Below, piece by piece: positions 1 to 11,949 of a DNA stretch of 64,000 nucleotides (position 1 is the first letter of the stretch; each line of letters begins with the position of its first letter). Source of the DNA: Congeria kusceri (lineage: Eukaryota; Mollusca; Bivalvia; Myida; Dreissenidae); NCBI GenBank assembly GCA_027627225.1, contig CM051038.1:45160843-45224842 (forward strand), read 5' to 3'. Position numbers and translations under genes: made by a program. The notes beneath the pieces were generated by a model. That model did no database searches. It was not told where the DNA came from and saw nothing but the letters and a program-made list of their open reading frames with translations.

Positions 1-1056
1 TTTTGAAATAGTATTTGAGAGTTTTTCTGGGTAGTGCTTGCCGCAAAGTATTAATTTTGTTGTATCAAGATACATTTCAGCTAAGCATCTCCAATTGTTA
101 TCACTGGTGTATAATCTTTCTAGCCATGTTAGTTTAAGCGATAAAATAACACAATATATATCTGTCATTTTTAATCTTCCTTCGTAATATTCTTTTATAA
201 AAACGCTATTCTTTACCTTTGATGGACCATTCCAGATAAAATCAACACAATATTTATTAAGCATATTAATACTTGTTTGTGATGGATTGAATAAATAATT
301 AAAGGTCGAAATAATTAAGGTTTTTAAAACAGCGATTTTTTCATTGCGGTGTCAAAAATCATCGTTTCCAATTACATAAGTTTTATTCTAATTTCTTAAT
401 TTTTTCGTCGTAATTAAAGCTTATCAATTATTTTTCTAAATCGACATGAAAACACTTTCCGTGCTGTACTTTTTTCTACCAACCCACACAACTTTTTTTT
501 TTCTAAGTTTACTTTTAAACCAGATACTCTGGCAAAGGCTGATAATATATTCTAAGTTTCATTTAATGATTCATCTGAGCCATCTAGATTTACAGTAGTG
601 TCGTCTGCAAATGGTGATAATTTATGCTCTGTGTCTTAAATTTGTATTTCTTTGATATTTTGATTTGTTCTGATTTTATTGCTAGTAGTTCTGCGTATAG
701 GATAAAAATGTAGCAGGACAAAGGATCGCCTTGTCGGCATCCGCGTTGAATGTTAAAGAATTCCGAAAGATACCCATTTTGTACTATCGCTGATTTCGCG
801 TCTTTGTAAAACATATTAAAACACTTTTTAATACCATCTCCAAAATTAAAAAAAGAAAGGGTCTTTTGCGCGAATGACCAAGATAGCTTATCAAATGCGT
901 TATCGAATTCTATAAGAAGTAAGAGGCCATCAATATTATATTCTTCGGTGTAATGCATCGTATCGTAAATTAACCTTGTGATTTCTCCAATATATCTATC
1001 TTTTATGAAACCTGTATGAGAATGACTCATAAGCTTACCCATAAAACCCTTTATGT
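1..1056 (-). mobile_element. LINE fragment A (L1/Tx1-like reverse transcriptase), decayed
   Basis: Minus-strand remains of a non-LTR retrotransposon ORF2. Residues encoded at 590-1042 carry reverse transcriptase motifs: TGFIKDRYIGE, the palm motif EFDNAFDKLSW (usually DFEKAFD) and QRGCRQGDPLS. Downstream on the same strand (positions 1-340) the reading frame resembles the post-RT region also seen in fragment B near 3002-3256 (FIWNGPSK versus FIWAGPSK). Stops and frameshifts break the frame, and the element continues off the left edge. Its 5' side stops abruptly near 1056, where an unrelated hairpin repeat begins, so it is 5'-truncated or was cut by that insertion. The family resemblance to L1/Tx1-type elements is from memory of the motifs. 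It cannot encode a working enzyme. Confidence 0.85.
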
Positions 1057-1235
1057 ATATAAATTCGCCACTACTGGAAAAACGATGCTAGTGATAGAAA
1101 AAATAGTGCGTTGTTTGTTATTTTTTAATGAAAATATAAAATCTTATATTTTCACTGCTCCAACAGTGAAAATATAACATTTTATTTCACTAATAACTTT
1201 CGACATTTCAATGAAAAGCATATAATAAAAAAATG
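1054..1235. repeat. Hairpin MITE, 'TTTTCACTGCT' family, copy 1
   Basis: A short palindromic element centred on TATTTTCACTGCTCCAACAG followed by its near-complement. The same family occurs inverted at about 26430-26620 with shared flanks (TAGTGCGTT, a CACTACTGG-type end). No coding capacity. Non-autonomous transposon is an inference from the dispersed, palindromic form. Confidence 0.6.
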
Positions 1236-1528
1236 ATCCTTATCGAACACTCACATAATATTCTCCATGTACAATAATAGGCCAATATAGTTCAAACTAT
1301 GTAATCAAAATAATACAAAGTTATTAGCTCCACTTCAATATAGTACAAATAATCTATATTATAGGCAAATGTAAACAGTATTTTCAAAGTAAGGTTGCCT
1401 TTTAACGTATGTGGAAGGTGTACATGTGAATGTAAGTCGTACCATTTGTTTTAATTCCAATGCATGACTATGTTTTTATTTGACATTACACGCACAACCT
1501 TAATGCACTGGGAATGTAAATCTGAGTT
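1236..1528. other. Non-coding AT-rich stretch
   Basis: I see no open frame, RNA gene or clear repeat here. Confidence 0.5.
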
Positions 1529-1721
1529 ACATACATACATACATACATACGCACGTACGTACGTACGTACGTACGTACGTAACATACATACATACATACA
1601 TACATACATACATACATACATACATACATACATACATACATACATACATACATACATACATACATACATACATCATACATACATACATACATACATACAT
1701 ACATACATACATACATACATT
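1529..1721. repeat. (TACA)n microsatellite with a (CGTA)n block
   Basis: About 190 bp of tetranucleotide repeat: ACAT units, a short run of ACGT units near 1551-1580, then long ACAT units with one slip near 1672. Apparent open frames on both strands (Tyr-Ile-His or Met-Tyr-Val-Cys repeats) come from the repeat and are not genes. Confidence 0.95.
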
Positions 1722-2029
1722 TATGAAGGCATGCATAATAGACATATCCACATATATAACATTAATACATAATCATGTACCAAAAATGTATATACTTACA
1801 ATACAATGAATAGACTCATTACATGTATATGTACCAATGCTATGTCGTAGATAATATTGCACAACAAAAAATATAAACAAAAGAGAATGAATTGCATTGA
1901 GTATATATTATATGTGCTATGACATTGTAGACATAAAAAATGCTGAAAACAGTATTCAATCACTATTATTATTAAGTACTATTTCAATTTCATTTTAAGC
2001 AATATCTGTGAACATGCTGACTAGTGACC
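1722..2029. other. Non-coding AT-rich stretch
   Basis: No gene seen. It may include the 3' UTR of the LINE that ends near 2030, but I could not place its terminus or a target duplication. Confidence 0.4.
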
Positions 2030-2035
2030 AATCTT

Positions 2036-3260
2036 TTAATCCTTTGTCAAGTTTTTTTTTTTAGTTTTATATATTTCTAATGAGTGCTTGAGCCTATTTA
2101 CGAGTCCAAAATTAGACGGCTTTCTGTTTTTTCTCTGGCAATGAAAAATATATCGTTTAATTTGTAGGCATAACATATTTAAATTGTTCACTTTTGAATT
2201 TGTGATACCAAGTATCATTTCCTGACATGTTAGATGGATAGGTGAATTTGGTTTATTTCTATTTACAACGTGAATAGCAAAATTAATAATATATTGAGAA
2301 TGTACACAGTTCCAAAACAAGCGTGTTATATTTTCTACTTCATTTTCAAAATATACAAAGATTATCAGTAAATATTTTCATATTAAACATATTGGATTTT
2401 GTTCCCAAGCTTCTGTGGACTATTCTACATTGGAGCCATTGGATATAACTATCTTTACTAATATTAAACACAAGTGGATATACACTTTTCCAGTCAATAC
2501 CAAAGAACTCTGAATTCCATTTTGTTTGACAAGTTGGGATTTCACTGTTTTGAATAAATATTTTATAAACAGTTTTTTCTTCTTTAGGACTTGTTACTAT
2601 TGTTGCTAATACAGGTCCTTGAATATTATTATCATACGTAAATATGTATCCAAAATTCTTAATAAATTTAATTATTACTTTTATAAGACCTTGGTACAGT
2701 AGAAAATTCACATTTGTTCCAATTTGGTAGTTCAAAGATTCTTTGGAGATAAAACGTTCTCTATCTTTCAATATGTCTCTAACAAATCGAATGCCTCTTT
2801 CATACAGACATTTAATATATATATAATTATTGCAAATTTTAAAATTTTCATTGTAAAACAAAGGCATATCGAGAATATCTTCACTATTGACTATAGGCAA
2901 TTTTTCAATATACAATATACAATATATAGCTTTTTAAGACGTCTTGCCAAAATTTATTTTTTAAATTAATGCAAAGTTTTTCAACCAACATTTTACCAGT
3001 ATTAACAAGTTTTTTTTATATCAATGAAGGATTTAACAAGTGTATAACAATTTCCGTATACTATCACAAGTCTCTTAAGCCATGTTAAGTTCATTTGTTT
3101 TTCAAAAGAACAGATATCTACCATATTAAAATCTCCTTCATTATATTCCTTAACAATTACTGTCCTTTTAATTTTGCTTGGACCTGCCCATATGAAGTCA
3201 TACAAAAGTTTGTCAATTTGTTTCATAAATTCTATTCTTGGTGTTGGTAGTGACAAAAAT
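2036..3260 (-). pseudogene. LINE B C-terminal region, broken
   Basis: Two or three open blocks (3256-3002, 2915-2346, 2320-2036) match the post-RT portion of L1/Tx1-like ORF2 proteins, with WAGPSKIKR, WLKRLVIVYG, LQCRIVHRSLGT and FWNCVHSQ. The same WxGPSK segment occurs in the fragment at 1-340. Frameshifts separate the blocks. Confidence 0.7.
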
Positions 3261-3599
3261 AAATGAGTAAGCAGAGGGAGAAGTAGTGATTTTACGATGG
3301 TTATTTTTCCGAGCGGTGTGATATTTCTGCGATTCCAGAGTGTTATTAAATTTTTATACTGTTGATTTTGTTATCAAAACTGTTCATGATTATGTTTTCT
3401 AAATTTCTAAATGTACGTCGTACACTATCCCAAGAACTTTAACAGATGTTGCTCCCCATGTCAGTTTGTACTTTGTTTTTATCGACCTTGTACTATATTT
3501 CATAGAGCATATCCAAATTAAATTAGTTTTATCATAGTTTATTTTCAACCCAGAGTATGTTGAAATTCATGAAGCATGTCTAACGTACAATTAAGAGAT

Positions 3600-4290
3600 G
3601 ATTCAGATCCACCAAGTAATAGAGAAGTGTCGTCAGCAAATTGTGATATTTTGTAGTATTTGTCTTTCATTGTTATACCCTTTATTTATTTGTGCTTTGT
3701 CTGATTTTAATAGCTAGAATTTCCGCACATAAAATGAAAATGTAAGCGCTTATCGGGTCCCCTTGACGACAGCCCCTCTCAATGCAACAGGTGTTCGATA
3801 AAAATCCATTTATTTGTATGGACACTATAGTATTGTGCAAACACATGGATATCCATTGTTGGAACATTGGTCCGAAATAAAAAAATCTAAAAGTAGTTTC
3901 TATAAACTTAAAAGATAAGGTATCAAACGCTTTTTCAAAATCTATTGTCATAAGTAACCCAGGCAAATTATTATCTTCAGCATATTTCAAGATCTCGTAA
4001 AGTAATCTAGTGTTTTCACCAATAAATCGCCCTTTAATGAAACCAGTTTGGTTTTTGGAGATTAAAACATCAAGTACTGTTTTTAATCTATTTGCTCAAG
4101 TCCCAGATGCCAGTTTGTATACAACATTTAATACGGATAATGGTCTTAAATTGTTCAAATAGCAGCGCGGTTTATGGTCTTTTGGGATGCAAGTTATTAT
4201 TCCATGTTTTTGAGTTGTGGACAATGAATTATTATTAAATGCATATTTATACTTCGTACTATGAAATGGCCTAATCTGTTCCAAAACTTG
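3600..4290 (-). pseudogene. LINE B reverse transcriptase palm, broken
   Basis: The block at 4284-4096 shows the N-terminal RT motif LSTTQKHGIITCIPKDHKPR followed by LRPLSVLNVVYKLASG. The block at 3990-3682 has the first catalytic aspartate in TIDFEKAFDTLS and the ERGCRQGDPIS motif. The frame breaks between them near 4090. The YADD/FADD box should lie just downstream (near 3620); there the minus strand reads toward ...DDTSLLLGGS, so the aspartates are probably retained in a shifted frame. Confidence 0.8.
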
Positions 4291-5067
4291 TTATTAAATT
4301 CTGCAGTAAACCACCAGACCCTGGACTTCTGTCGTTTTTCCTATTTTTAAGTGTAAAGGCAACTTCATTTATACTAAGTAGTCCTTCTAAAGCTTCTGAT
4401 TGAGCATTATTGAGTTTCTGTGAATTGGCATTAGCTAAATCAGTATTTATGTCATATCCAATTTCATTTTCATTTCTTTTGTACAGTGTTTTATAGGATG
4501 AAACTGCTTCATTTAAAATATCATTTTGATCATTCCAATTAGTACCATTTTCTGTTTCAATAAAAGGTATTGACTTGTTTGTATAATGGTTTGATTCAAG
4601 AGAGCAGAAGTACTTTGAAGGTTCCTCCCCATCTTCTAGCCATTTAGCTCTTGAACGAATAAGTGAAACTTTAAGTCTATTTTCCCTTAACTATTTCAAT
4701 TCATTTTGTTATTCCTGCAGCTGATCAGTATTAGTTTCATGTAATGATTTTTCAAGTTCTTCTATTTTCTTAATTAAATTAGATTCATTGTTTTTATTTA
4801 ACTTAGCTTAATATGATGAAAATGAAATTGTTTTTCCTCTTATTTCCATAAGTAACGTTTCTAGGAATAGTTGAACATTTATCACAAACTGTATGTCATT
4901 GTTGTCAAGTGTTTCTATGTTCTCTATATTATAAACTGGAATACAGTATTGTCTCTTAATATTTTCAATTAAAGTATTAATGCAATTTAAGTAGTCAATA
5001 TTATTTAATAATGAATTGTTGAATTTCCATAGACCTTTTCCATGTTCTATATCTCCAAAACTAATTT

Positions 5068-5757
5068 CTAATACAATATTGAGTGATCTGATTTATAACT
5101 TGAATCTATAGTTAATTTTCTAATTTTAGAGGAAATGCTATTAAAAGTTCGGAACAAATCGAACCTAGCCTGCTGTAACGGTGTTAACCTTCTCCATGTG
5201 TATTGTTGGACATTACCATTTAGGTATCTAAAAGTATCGGCTAAATTGTTATCCTTGATTACAGACGTTAGTGTTTTTCTAGCCTTTTTATTATCATTAA
5301 AGGATTTATAATTTGAATAATCCAAGTTTACATCCAGTACAAGATTAAAGTCTCCGCAAATAACAAATATATCGTTCTCGTAATGTTCTCTTTTTGTAAA
5401 TATATCTGTAAAAATGAGGGCATATATTTATTAGGGCCATATAAAGTGCATACAGTAAATCTGTTTGTGATATATGTCATGTCTAGCAATAAATAGTTTC
5501 CAAATGAGTCATTTTCTGTTTTATGTACTTTGATTTGTATGTTTTTACTAAACAAAACACAAACACCTCCTGAATTTGAACATCCAAAGCTAAAATAACA
5601 TTCCCCATCCCATTCTGAATAAATTTGACTTTCCATATCAAGGGTAAAGTGGCAGTCTTGCAGGCAGTAAATATGTGCATTTTTATTTTAAAAAGTCAAA
5701 GACATCTCTACGCTTCTTACTGTTATTGAGACCCCGACCATTGTATGAAATAATTTT
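5068..5757 (-). pseudogene. LINE B endonuclease domain (APE-like), broken
   Basis: Exonuclease/endonuclease/phosphatase fold of the LINE: it nicks target DNA to prime reverse transcription. The N-terminal strand SYNGRG, the GGVCVLF strand, LYGPNK, the metal-binding GDFN and the final SDHS are all visible. They fall in at least three reading frames, so one-base slips have occurred, one of them between LYGPNK and GDFN. Family assignment is secure; activity is not possible as it stands. Confidence 0.8.
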
Positions 5758-6754
5758 TAGATTATCTATTTATATAGATATAAGAAAAAAATGTGCCTTA
5801 ACAGTAGCATAATTGAGCAAATATTTTGACGAGCAGAGTACAACAATTCTAAGTAACGGTAATTGAGCATTTATGTGCAATGAGCAAGTCTTGATTCAAG
5901 CCATTCAGAAAAAACTAAAACAAATGAAACAAAAAATACAATATACAAAAAGAAGTTCAAGGTGTGTGGATAGATTGTGGATACAATCAAACAATAAATG
6001 ATATTTACATCAAAATACATGATTTACAACAATTATGGAAGTGACCTCTTAGGTATATTAATTTACTAGTTATACTGTATCTATGTTTCAGTCATAAGAA
6101 ACATCACTATTTATATTTAATCTATTTCACACCTAGTTAAGTGCTTAAAAGAATATAACGCAATTAACTAAACATTTGCACATAATAAAACTTGTATACA
6201 AATGTACGTTCATGCTATTAACATATACTAAATACTTATTACAAATTAAGGGAGCTTTAGTAAAGTATTTCAGTAAGTACATGCATTATTCCAAGTGATA
6301 TGACTTACAAACCTTAACAAATAATGTCAACAACAAATTAATAGAGCTTCATCAGATAGACATATAATTTGATATACATATTAAGCACACGCACCCATGC
6401 TGTAGTAAACAAATAAATATATATGCTTCCAATTGTTTCCAATGATAAATGAATCGTTGAAGCTTTATAGAATAAGTAAAATGTTTTATGAATTTTATGA
6501 AGCTTTATAAGTGATATATCTTACAAACCTAGACAAATATTGTAATCAACAAGTTAAGAGAGCTTCATAAGATAGACATATAATTTGATATAAATATTAA
6601 TCACAAATATTGTAGTACACATAAGAATATATATTCTTCAAAGTGTTTCCGATGACATCTTAATTAATTTGCATGTTTAACAAAACATATCATAACTACA
6701 CAAGTTATAGGTGTAGCAGACACATTTTAATACGACAGTGTCATCAATGTACGA

Positions 6755-6785
<31 letters not shown>

Positions 6786-8288
6786 CAAATTAAAAGTGTA
6801 GCAAAAAATATATTTAGACAGTTTCATCGATGTAATTCAAATATTAACTGCATACATATGCAAACTTTATCGATACATTTTTCAAACATGTAGATTTATA
6901 TATTACGGTATTGCAAAGATAGTTTCATCAATGCAACTTTTCAGTTTTAAATTACAACACAGCTATGTATTACAAACACGCGCAAGTGTTGAAACAGCAA
7001 GCCTCATCACATTTTAAAAGTTCAAATAGTGTTGCGAAAACCTTCAATTCTTACAAGTGTACATCGCAGACATATATACATGTAAGTATTGGAAATCCTT
7101 CAGATATTTCTGAGTAATTGTAGAATTTTTGAAAGTGTTTATTGCCACTTTACATCAGCGAAATAAAGTACTGTTTTGTAAGAACATATCTTATTGCTTA
7201 CATACTTAACCTTTACAAGTATTAATTACATATATTCAGAATAGATTATAGACCAACACAAGTATTGAGAAAAGCACCGCCGCCTAGTACAAAAATACAC
7301 ATATAAAATAAAAGTATTAATCATCAACTTAGAAACTAGATATGGACTCAACTGTCAATATGAACACAAGTCTTATAATAACTTTGTGCAAGTACACATT
7401 TTTATTCCTTTTGGAGAATTAACTCCGAGCATTTCAAATATCGCATGAAAAATTACAAAACTATGTATATATACTTTTTAAAACTAAAACATCTTTATCA
7501 TAACAAAATATTTATGTTGTGTTCTAGTATCTATTTAGTCCTGAAGTAGAATGTAGTATATTTAACCCCTTACAGTTCGATAGAGTCTATTTAAAATAAA
7601 TTGTTTATAAGTGCTATATAATTCAAATTTTATTATGTCAGACATGGCATCAAACTATGGTAAATACAAATTTCAATTGTATTTTTAATTAGAGTAGTAT
7701 CAACAGTAAATCATGGTTTGAGGAAAAAGCTGTAAAAAAACAGAAAAGAAACGCCATAAGGCTGTCGACATAAAGTATGGTTAATAAACAATGATATTGT
7801 TAACATTAAAGTAAGTATATAAACAGTTGAACACTAAAATACAATAATTGTACTCTTATAATTGTACGCGATAATAGCATTAACTTATGTAATTTTATTT
7901 ATACGATTTTGAAGTGATATATACTCTTGTTGCAAGTAGGTCACAGAATGTTTTGATTGTAAAAAGATAAGGACAGTTCAATTGTACTTGTGAGGTTAAT
8001 ACCACTATTCCAGAGTGCAATTCTTACGGTAAACGATCTTTTACGCGGTACCCTTCCCTAAGCGTTTCTTCAAAATGGAAGGCTATCATGAAAATGGTGA
8101 ATATGTGATGGAATTGCTCGCTAATGACAGTACATACAATTAAAACAATGAAGTTAAAAACAAAACAAACGGACTTTGAATATATTTGAAGATGTGCAAG
8201 AAGAAGATATGCGCGAATTGTAGAAGAAACATGGCAAGAAACACTGTACAAAATACACAAAATTTCATACTGTTTATGCATTTCCTTG
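5758..8288. other. Long non-coding AT-rich region
   Basis: No convincing gene on either strand. It holds an approximately 216-bp imperfect tandem duplication (listed separately) and a short (AT)n run near 6759-6785. Many scattered words such as 'acaagtattga' recur, suggesting an old decayed repeat. Confidence 0.5.
6285..6690. repeat. Imperfect direct duplication, period about 216 bp
   Basis: AGAGCTTCATCAGATAGACA at 6343 recurs as AGAGCTTCATAAGATAGACA at 6559. The flanking words AAGTGATAT..CTTACAAACC and TAATTTGATATA are also repeated at the same offset. Two diverged tandem copies, non-coding. Confidence 0.75.
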
Positions 8289-8289
8289 C

Positions 8290-9610
8290 AGCATTAGTTG
8301 ATGTCTAAACTGTATAGTTTTTTTTCAGCTGTGCGAAAGAATGACGGATCGGAACATGAACCAGACACTATGTCTAGCATTCAGAATAGCCTCGAAGGTA
8401 TAAAGTATACTTTTTTAAATTTAATGAATTTCTATGTATTTATTACAAATACACAGCACACATTTACATGTAGATTTTACATTCGATAAACTGGATAATC
8501 CATTCTAAATACAGTCTATATTCGCATTGTCAAAACCATAAATCTGTGCCCGTATTCAATAACCCTTTCTTAGACTTAAGAATAAAGAACAGACTTAGAC
8601 TCAAGAAAAATACGTTTTCGTTCGCAAATATGCAGGGTACCAACATTGCTAATGTCATTAACAAATCGTTCTAAATAAAGAATTATGTAATTAGAGCGGG
8701 TAAATACCATGAAAGATACAAATTTAGAGCGCTTTTAGAACAGAGCAGTTTCAAGAAATTACTTGAAGTCTAAAAATAGGTTGGTGAATACGTGCCTTGA
8801 ATGTTATGGTTGTTCAGTAGACATGTCAATTATACCGTATTTACTGTAAAACAAGTGTAGATGGTGGAAGGTTTTCAGGTAAATTTGCATCTGTAAATAT
8901 TTATTTGTCTTTATCAGTTTTGAAAATATTGACAGTTTCTACAATAAACATCTTTTGTTTCTACAATAAACATGTATTCAAATATGGTTACTAAACACAT
9001 TAAATTCATTATTTTACTAAGATTGGGTCCTTTAAATTATTGTTGTTTTCATTGATTTCATTACGATTAAGTTATTTGTATTTTTGATGAAATCGTAACA
9101 ACCATATTTGTAGTAACACTGATAATAATATTACAAAGTAATGTTGTAATTTTGCAGAAAGACGCACACAAACTAGATCTTGGGCTAAAACAGACTACAG
9201 ATTGGTGAAGCCACTTGCCTTCGAAGTCCCAGGGGATATGCTTTGTCTTGTAAGAATTTATAATGAATATATGTTTCATCGACCAGTAGATTCAGCGAGA
9301 GTCGCTTCTAGCTCTAGAACATCAAAAAACCAAAATCGCACATATGGTACTCACACCAAGCTGTTGGAAAGGACAATTTGGGAAAATTCATGAAATAATA
9401 GTTGATGAAGAGGATCTTCAATGCAGGAAGCGGAATCATTCAACTGGAAACACATCCGCAACAACTCTAGTCCAGGCTGGAAGTCCTCCGACAGAAATTG
9501 CAGCCCTTGCAGGATGAAACATTTTAACTGTCAATGAATACAGCGCGCCTTCAGTGGAATAGCAGGCTGAAGAACGTGGGCTTAAATTCAAGCATGTTTT
9601 CATGTACATG
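8290..9610 (+). pseudogene. Crypton-like tyrosine recombinase (DUF3504-type), broken
   Basis: Three separated blocks resemble the Crypton/DUF3504 tyrosine recombinases, which cut and join DNA through a tyrosine. Block 1 (8298-8396) reads SFFSAVRKNDGSEHEPDT, typical of the region before the catalytic domain. Block 2 (about 9202-9393) reads LVKPLAFEVPGDMLCLVRIY then FHRPVD. Block 3 (9434-9550) reads NHSTGNTSATTLVQAG, PPTEIAALAG, stop, NILTVNEYS, the C-terminal catalytic region. Block 3 is in another frame from block 2. The HSxR arginine position is glycine, and the expected GHKN histidine is a stop codon. The final tyrosine (NEYS) remains. A MITE lies between blocks 1 and 2. Family match is from memory of motifs; clearly non-functional. 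Confidence 0.72.
8546..8797. repeat. MITE, 'GCCCGTATTCA' terminal family, copy 1
   Basis: Ends GTGCCCGTATTCAATAACC and GGTTGGTGAATACGTGCC are imperfect inverted repeats with internal CTTAAG-type words (CTTAGACTTAAG). Similar termini occur at 44557-44812, 58495-58750 and, more divergent, 62560-62821. About 250 bp, non-coding, inserted inside the Crypton remnant. Confidence 0.6.
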
Positions 9611-10050
9611 TATTTTCACAGATTTCACTGAACGTAAATTATTAACTTTTCTAAAATGTTTGAAACCTTTGGCTCACAAAAATAATATTTACAACCATTT
9701 GTATAGGTGTCCGAAAGCATAATCATCTGAAATCTTACGCAACTGAGGTATATAATGCACGATTGAATGCAAAAGTCCAAACCCAGCCAACGATGATATT
9801 CCGTACAGATTTAATAATCTTTCCGACATCAGTGATAATTTACACTGTGACATTGTTTCCTGTGACATATTAGCCATTAGTTTTAAGTGTTACGAACAGT
9901 AACGAAAACAACAACAACAACAACAATAACAAAACCAACACTTTTGCAATATGAATTAGATATACCGTTTGACTGTTCATACAATTTTGTCCACCCTGTC
10001 GTCCATTTCTACGTCATTTTTGTGTAGCATGAAAACTGTTATTAAAGCCT
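9611..10050. other. Non-coding, with short (AAC)n run
   Basis: No gene recognised. An ACAACAACAACAAC run lies near 9908-9932. Confidence 0.5.
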
Positions 10051-10440
10051 CGGTCACAACCGGGTTGCGTCGACCTTACGTCGAGCTTGCTTCGAGATTT
10101 TTGTCGGACGTACGGCGCACGTGCGTGTTTTTCTCGATCGCAAGGTCGCCGCAACAACCGCAACAGACATTAGCGCAAGCGCTTAAGTTGATGCGTCGAC
10201 CATGCGTCGATCATCCATCGTGCGGGCACCGTAAGGGCACCGTGCGATCAACCTACGTGCACCCTACGTTTTTTGCTTCGAAATTGCTTGTCGCAAGCAC
10301 GCAAAGTGCACTTGCGGACGTTGCACGACTTCATTGCGTAGTACTTACGACTTCCTTGCGATAAACGCACCTTCGACGCAAGAAAGAAACTGACAACTCA
10401 AGCTCGCCACAAGACACTTGCGGTTATCGCACGGTGACCG
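10051..10440. repeat. CpG-rich dispersed repeat / candidate MITE
   Basis: About 390 bp that is strikingly GC- and CpG-rich in an AT-rich setting, built from recurring words (TTGCG, CGCAAG, GCGTCGA). Both ends carry CGGTCAC in inverted orientation (10051 and 10440). Open frames here lack any recognisable protein and are by-products of the base composition. I could not identify a target duplication. Confidence 0.55.
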
Positions 10441-10953
10441 CAAGGCGCTATGTGCTTGGTATAAATAAATGCGATTATTTCCATGTTTTTAACACATTTG
10501 CCATATTTTCTCTTTATTTCACGTGTGTTACAATCATACTGCTACATGAAAACATAATAATTTTTTTTAACGAATTTTGAAAATTTAAGCATAGCATCTT
10601 GTGATCTACATGTCAAGTTAAAAGTCGTAAATAGCACCCATTCGTGCAAGATATTTATGAACTCTGTATGCTATTTTGAACGTTCCTGACAAATAACCAC
10701 TTATCATACTTCTTAAAATAATGAAGTGTGAAGTCCAACCTAAAGGTGTTCGAAAATAGGTTGAGAAAATCAAGTGTAATCTGTTTTAGGGCAGAAGTTA
10801 TCCAGCACATTACAAACAACATCTGGAATTTAGGTTATGTTGTCTTTTCATACTATATGTTAATTTACACAGCTTTTTTAAACTATGTAAACAGTTTTTA
10901 AATGCATACGTTTCATTTCAACATGAATTGAAATTGAATGTTAAGTGACCGAA
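10441..10953. other. Non-coding AT-rich stretch
   Basis: Nothing recognisable on either strand. Confidence 0.5.
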
Positions 10954-11203
10954 ACAGTCTTTAGTTGTTATGCTTACCCTAACAGTCTTTAGTTGTTATG
11001 CTTACCCTAACAGTCTTTAGTTGTTATGCTTACCCTAACAGTCTTTAGTTGTTATGCTTACCCTAACAGTCTTTAGTTGTTATGCTTACCCTAACAGTCT
11101 TTAGTTGTTATGCTTACCCTAACAGTCTTTAGTTGTTATGCTTACCCTAACAGTCTTTAGTTATTATGCTTACCCTAACAGTCTTTAGTTGTTATGCTTA
11201 CAT
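10954..11203. repeat. 28-bp minisatellite, nine copies
   Basis: Unit starts ACAGTCTTTAGTTGTTATGC and ends TTACCCTA. Copies begin at 10954, 10982, 11010, 11038, 11066, 11094, 11122, 11150 and 11178. The eighth has one substitution (GTTATT) and the ninth degenerates at its end. The near-perfect identity points to recent expansion. Confidence 0.95.
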
Positions 11204-11949
11204 GTGTTAGTTTTCTCTTCTTTTTTTTTTTTAATTTTAACGGTATTTTTAACCATGTTTTTAATTTAACCGTTCTCTATAGGGGTGTGGTAATAAAATA
11301 ACAATAACAAGAAATATTAAAAAAATATGTATGTGGTAATTTTGCAAATAAGGAATGTAAATAAAACTTCCAAAACAATGTAACAAAGACTACAGAGGTA
11401 GATCCAAATGGCATACACTACTCAAATACTTAAGAATACTATTAGTTTAGGCCTCCTGTCATACCATTATATGTATAACTTATTCTAGAAGCTACTTAAT
11501 ATAAGTGTGTGTTTTTTCAACAGCAAATATATATATATGCTCTTCTGTTAATTAAGGATTATCTTATGAAATTAAAACAATATACCCAGCAACACAGAAC
11601 ACGATGCATAAACGGTATATATCAGCGACAAACCGGAACATACACGGCAAGAAACTTGACTAACTAGTACCTTTTTATTCGCAGAATGCACGCGCCTAAG
11701 TATGTTAAAGTATTTATGGCTAGATGTATCTCGTTGAGGTGTCAAGAATACACGTATGTCGACAATGATATTTTTGAACGTATCTCGCCTTTGCATTGTC
11801 AGTTTGACTTTACACTGACCTGCAGGCGAGCGAGCGACACTTCGTCCTCAATAAAGACTATCCCTCTGGTGGGAGATACAATTGATATTTATAGAATAGC
11901 TGTGTCTATTGTGTACGAATATAAAAAAAGAAAGGTGTTGAAAAAAGAC
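11204..11949. other. Non-coding stretch
   Basis: A 91-codon open frame at 11686-11961 resembles nothing I know and has no supporting splice or domain signal, so I do not call it a gene. Confidence 0.4.

Larger units (their letters stand above)
2030..5757 (-). mobile_element. LINE B (L1/Tx1-like), near-complete ORF2 but broken
   Basis: A minus-strand non-LTR retrotransposon ORF2 of about 3.7 kb, read from 5757 down to about 2030. The order is an APE-type endonuclease (start KIISYNGRGLNN near 5757; GDFN near 5318-5362; SDHS near 5070), a reverse transcriptase (4284-3682), a thumb/connection region, and a C-terminal region that includes an HLFWNC-like motif (2320-2036). Numerous frameshifts and stops separate these blocks, so it is a pseudogene. 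It belongs to the same family as the fragment at 1-1056 and lies in the same orientation. No ORF1 was recognised upstream of 5757. Confidence 0.88.

Noticed and set aside
1451..1772. Tyr-Ile-His-Thr and Met-Tyr-Val-Cys repeat frames
   Set aside because: Products of the TACA microsatellite.
9969..10364. 131-codon plus-strand frame
   Set aside because: Spans a CpG-rich repeat; no recognisable protein features.
10954..11203. CRISPR array or interstitial telomere
   Set aside because: Units are direct tandem 28-mers without spacers, and the telomere-like word occurs once per unit only.
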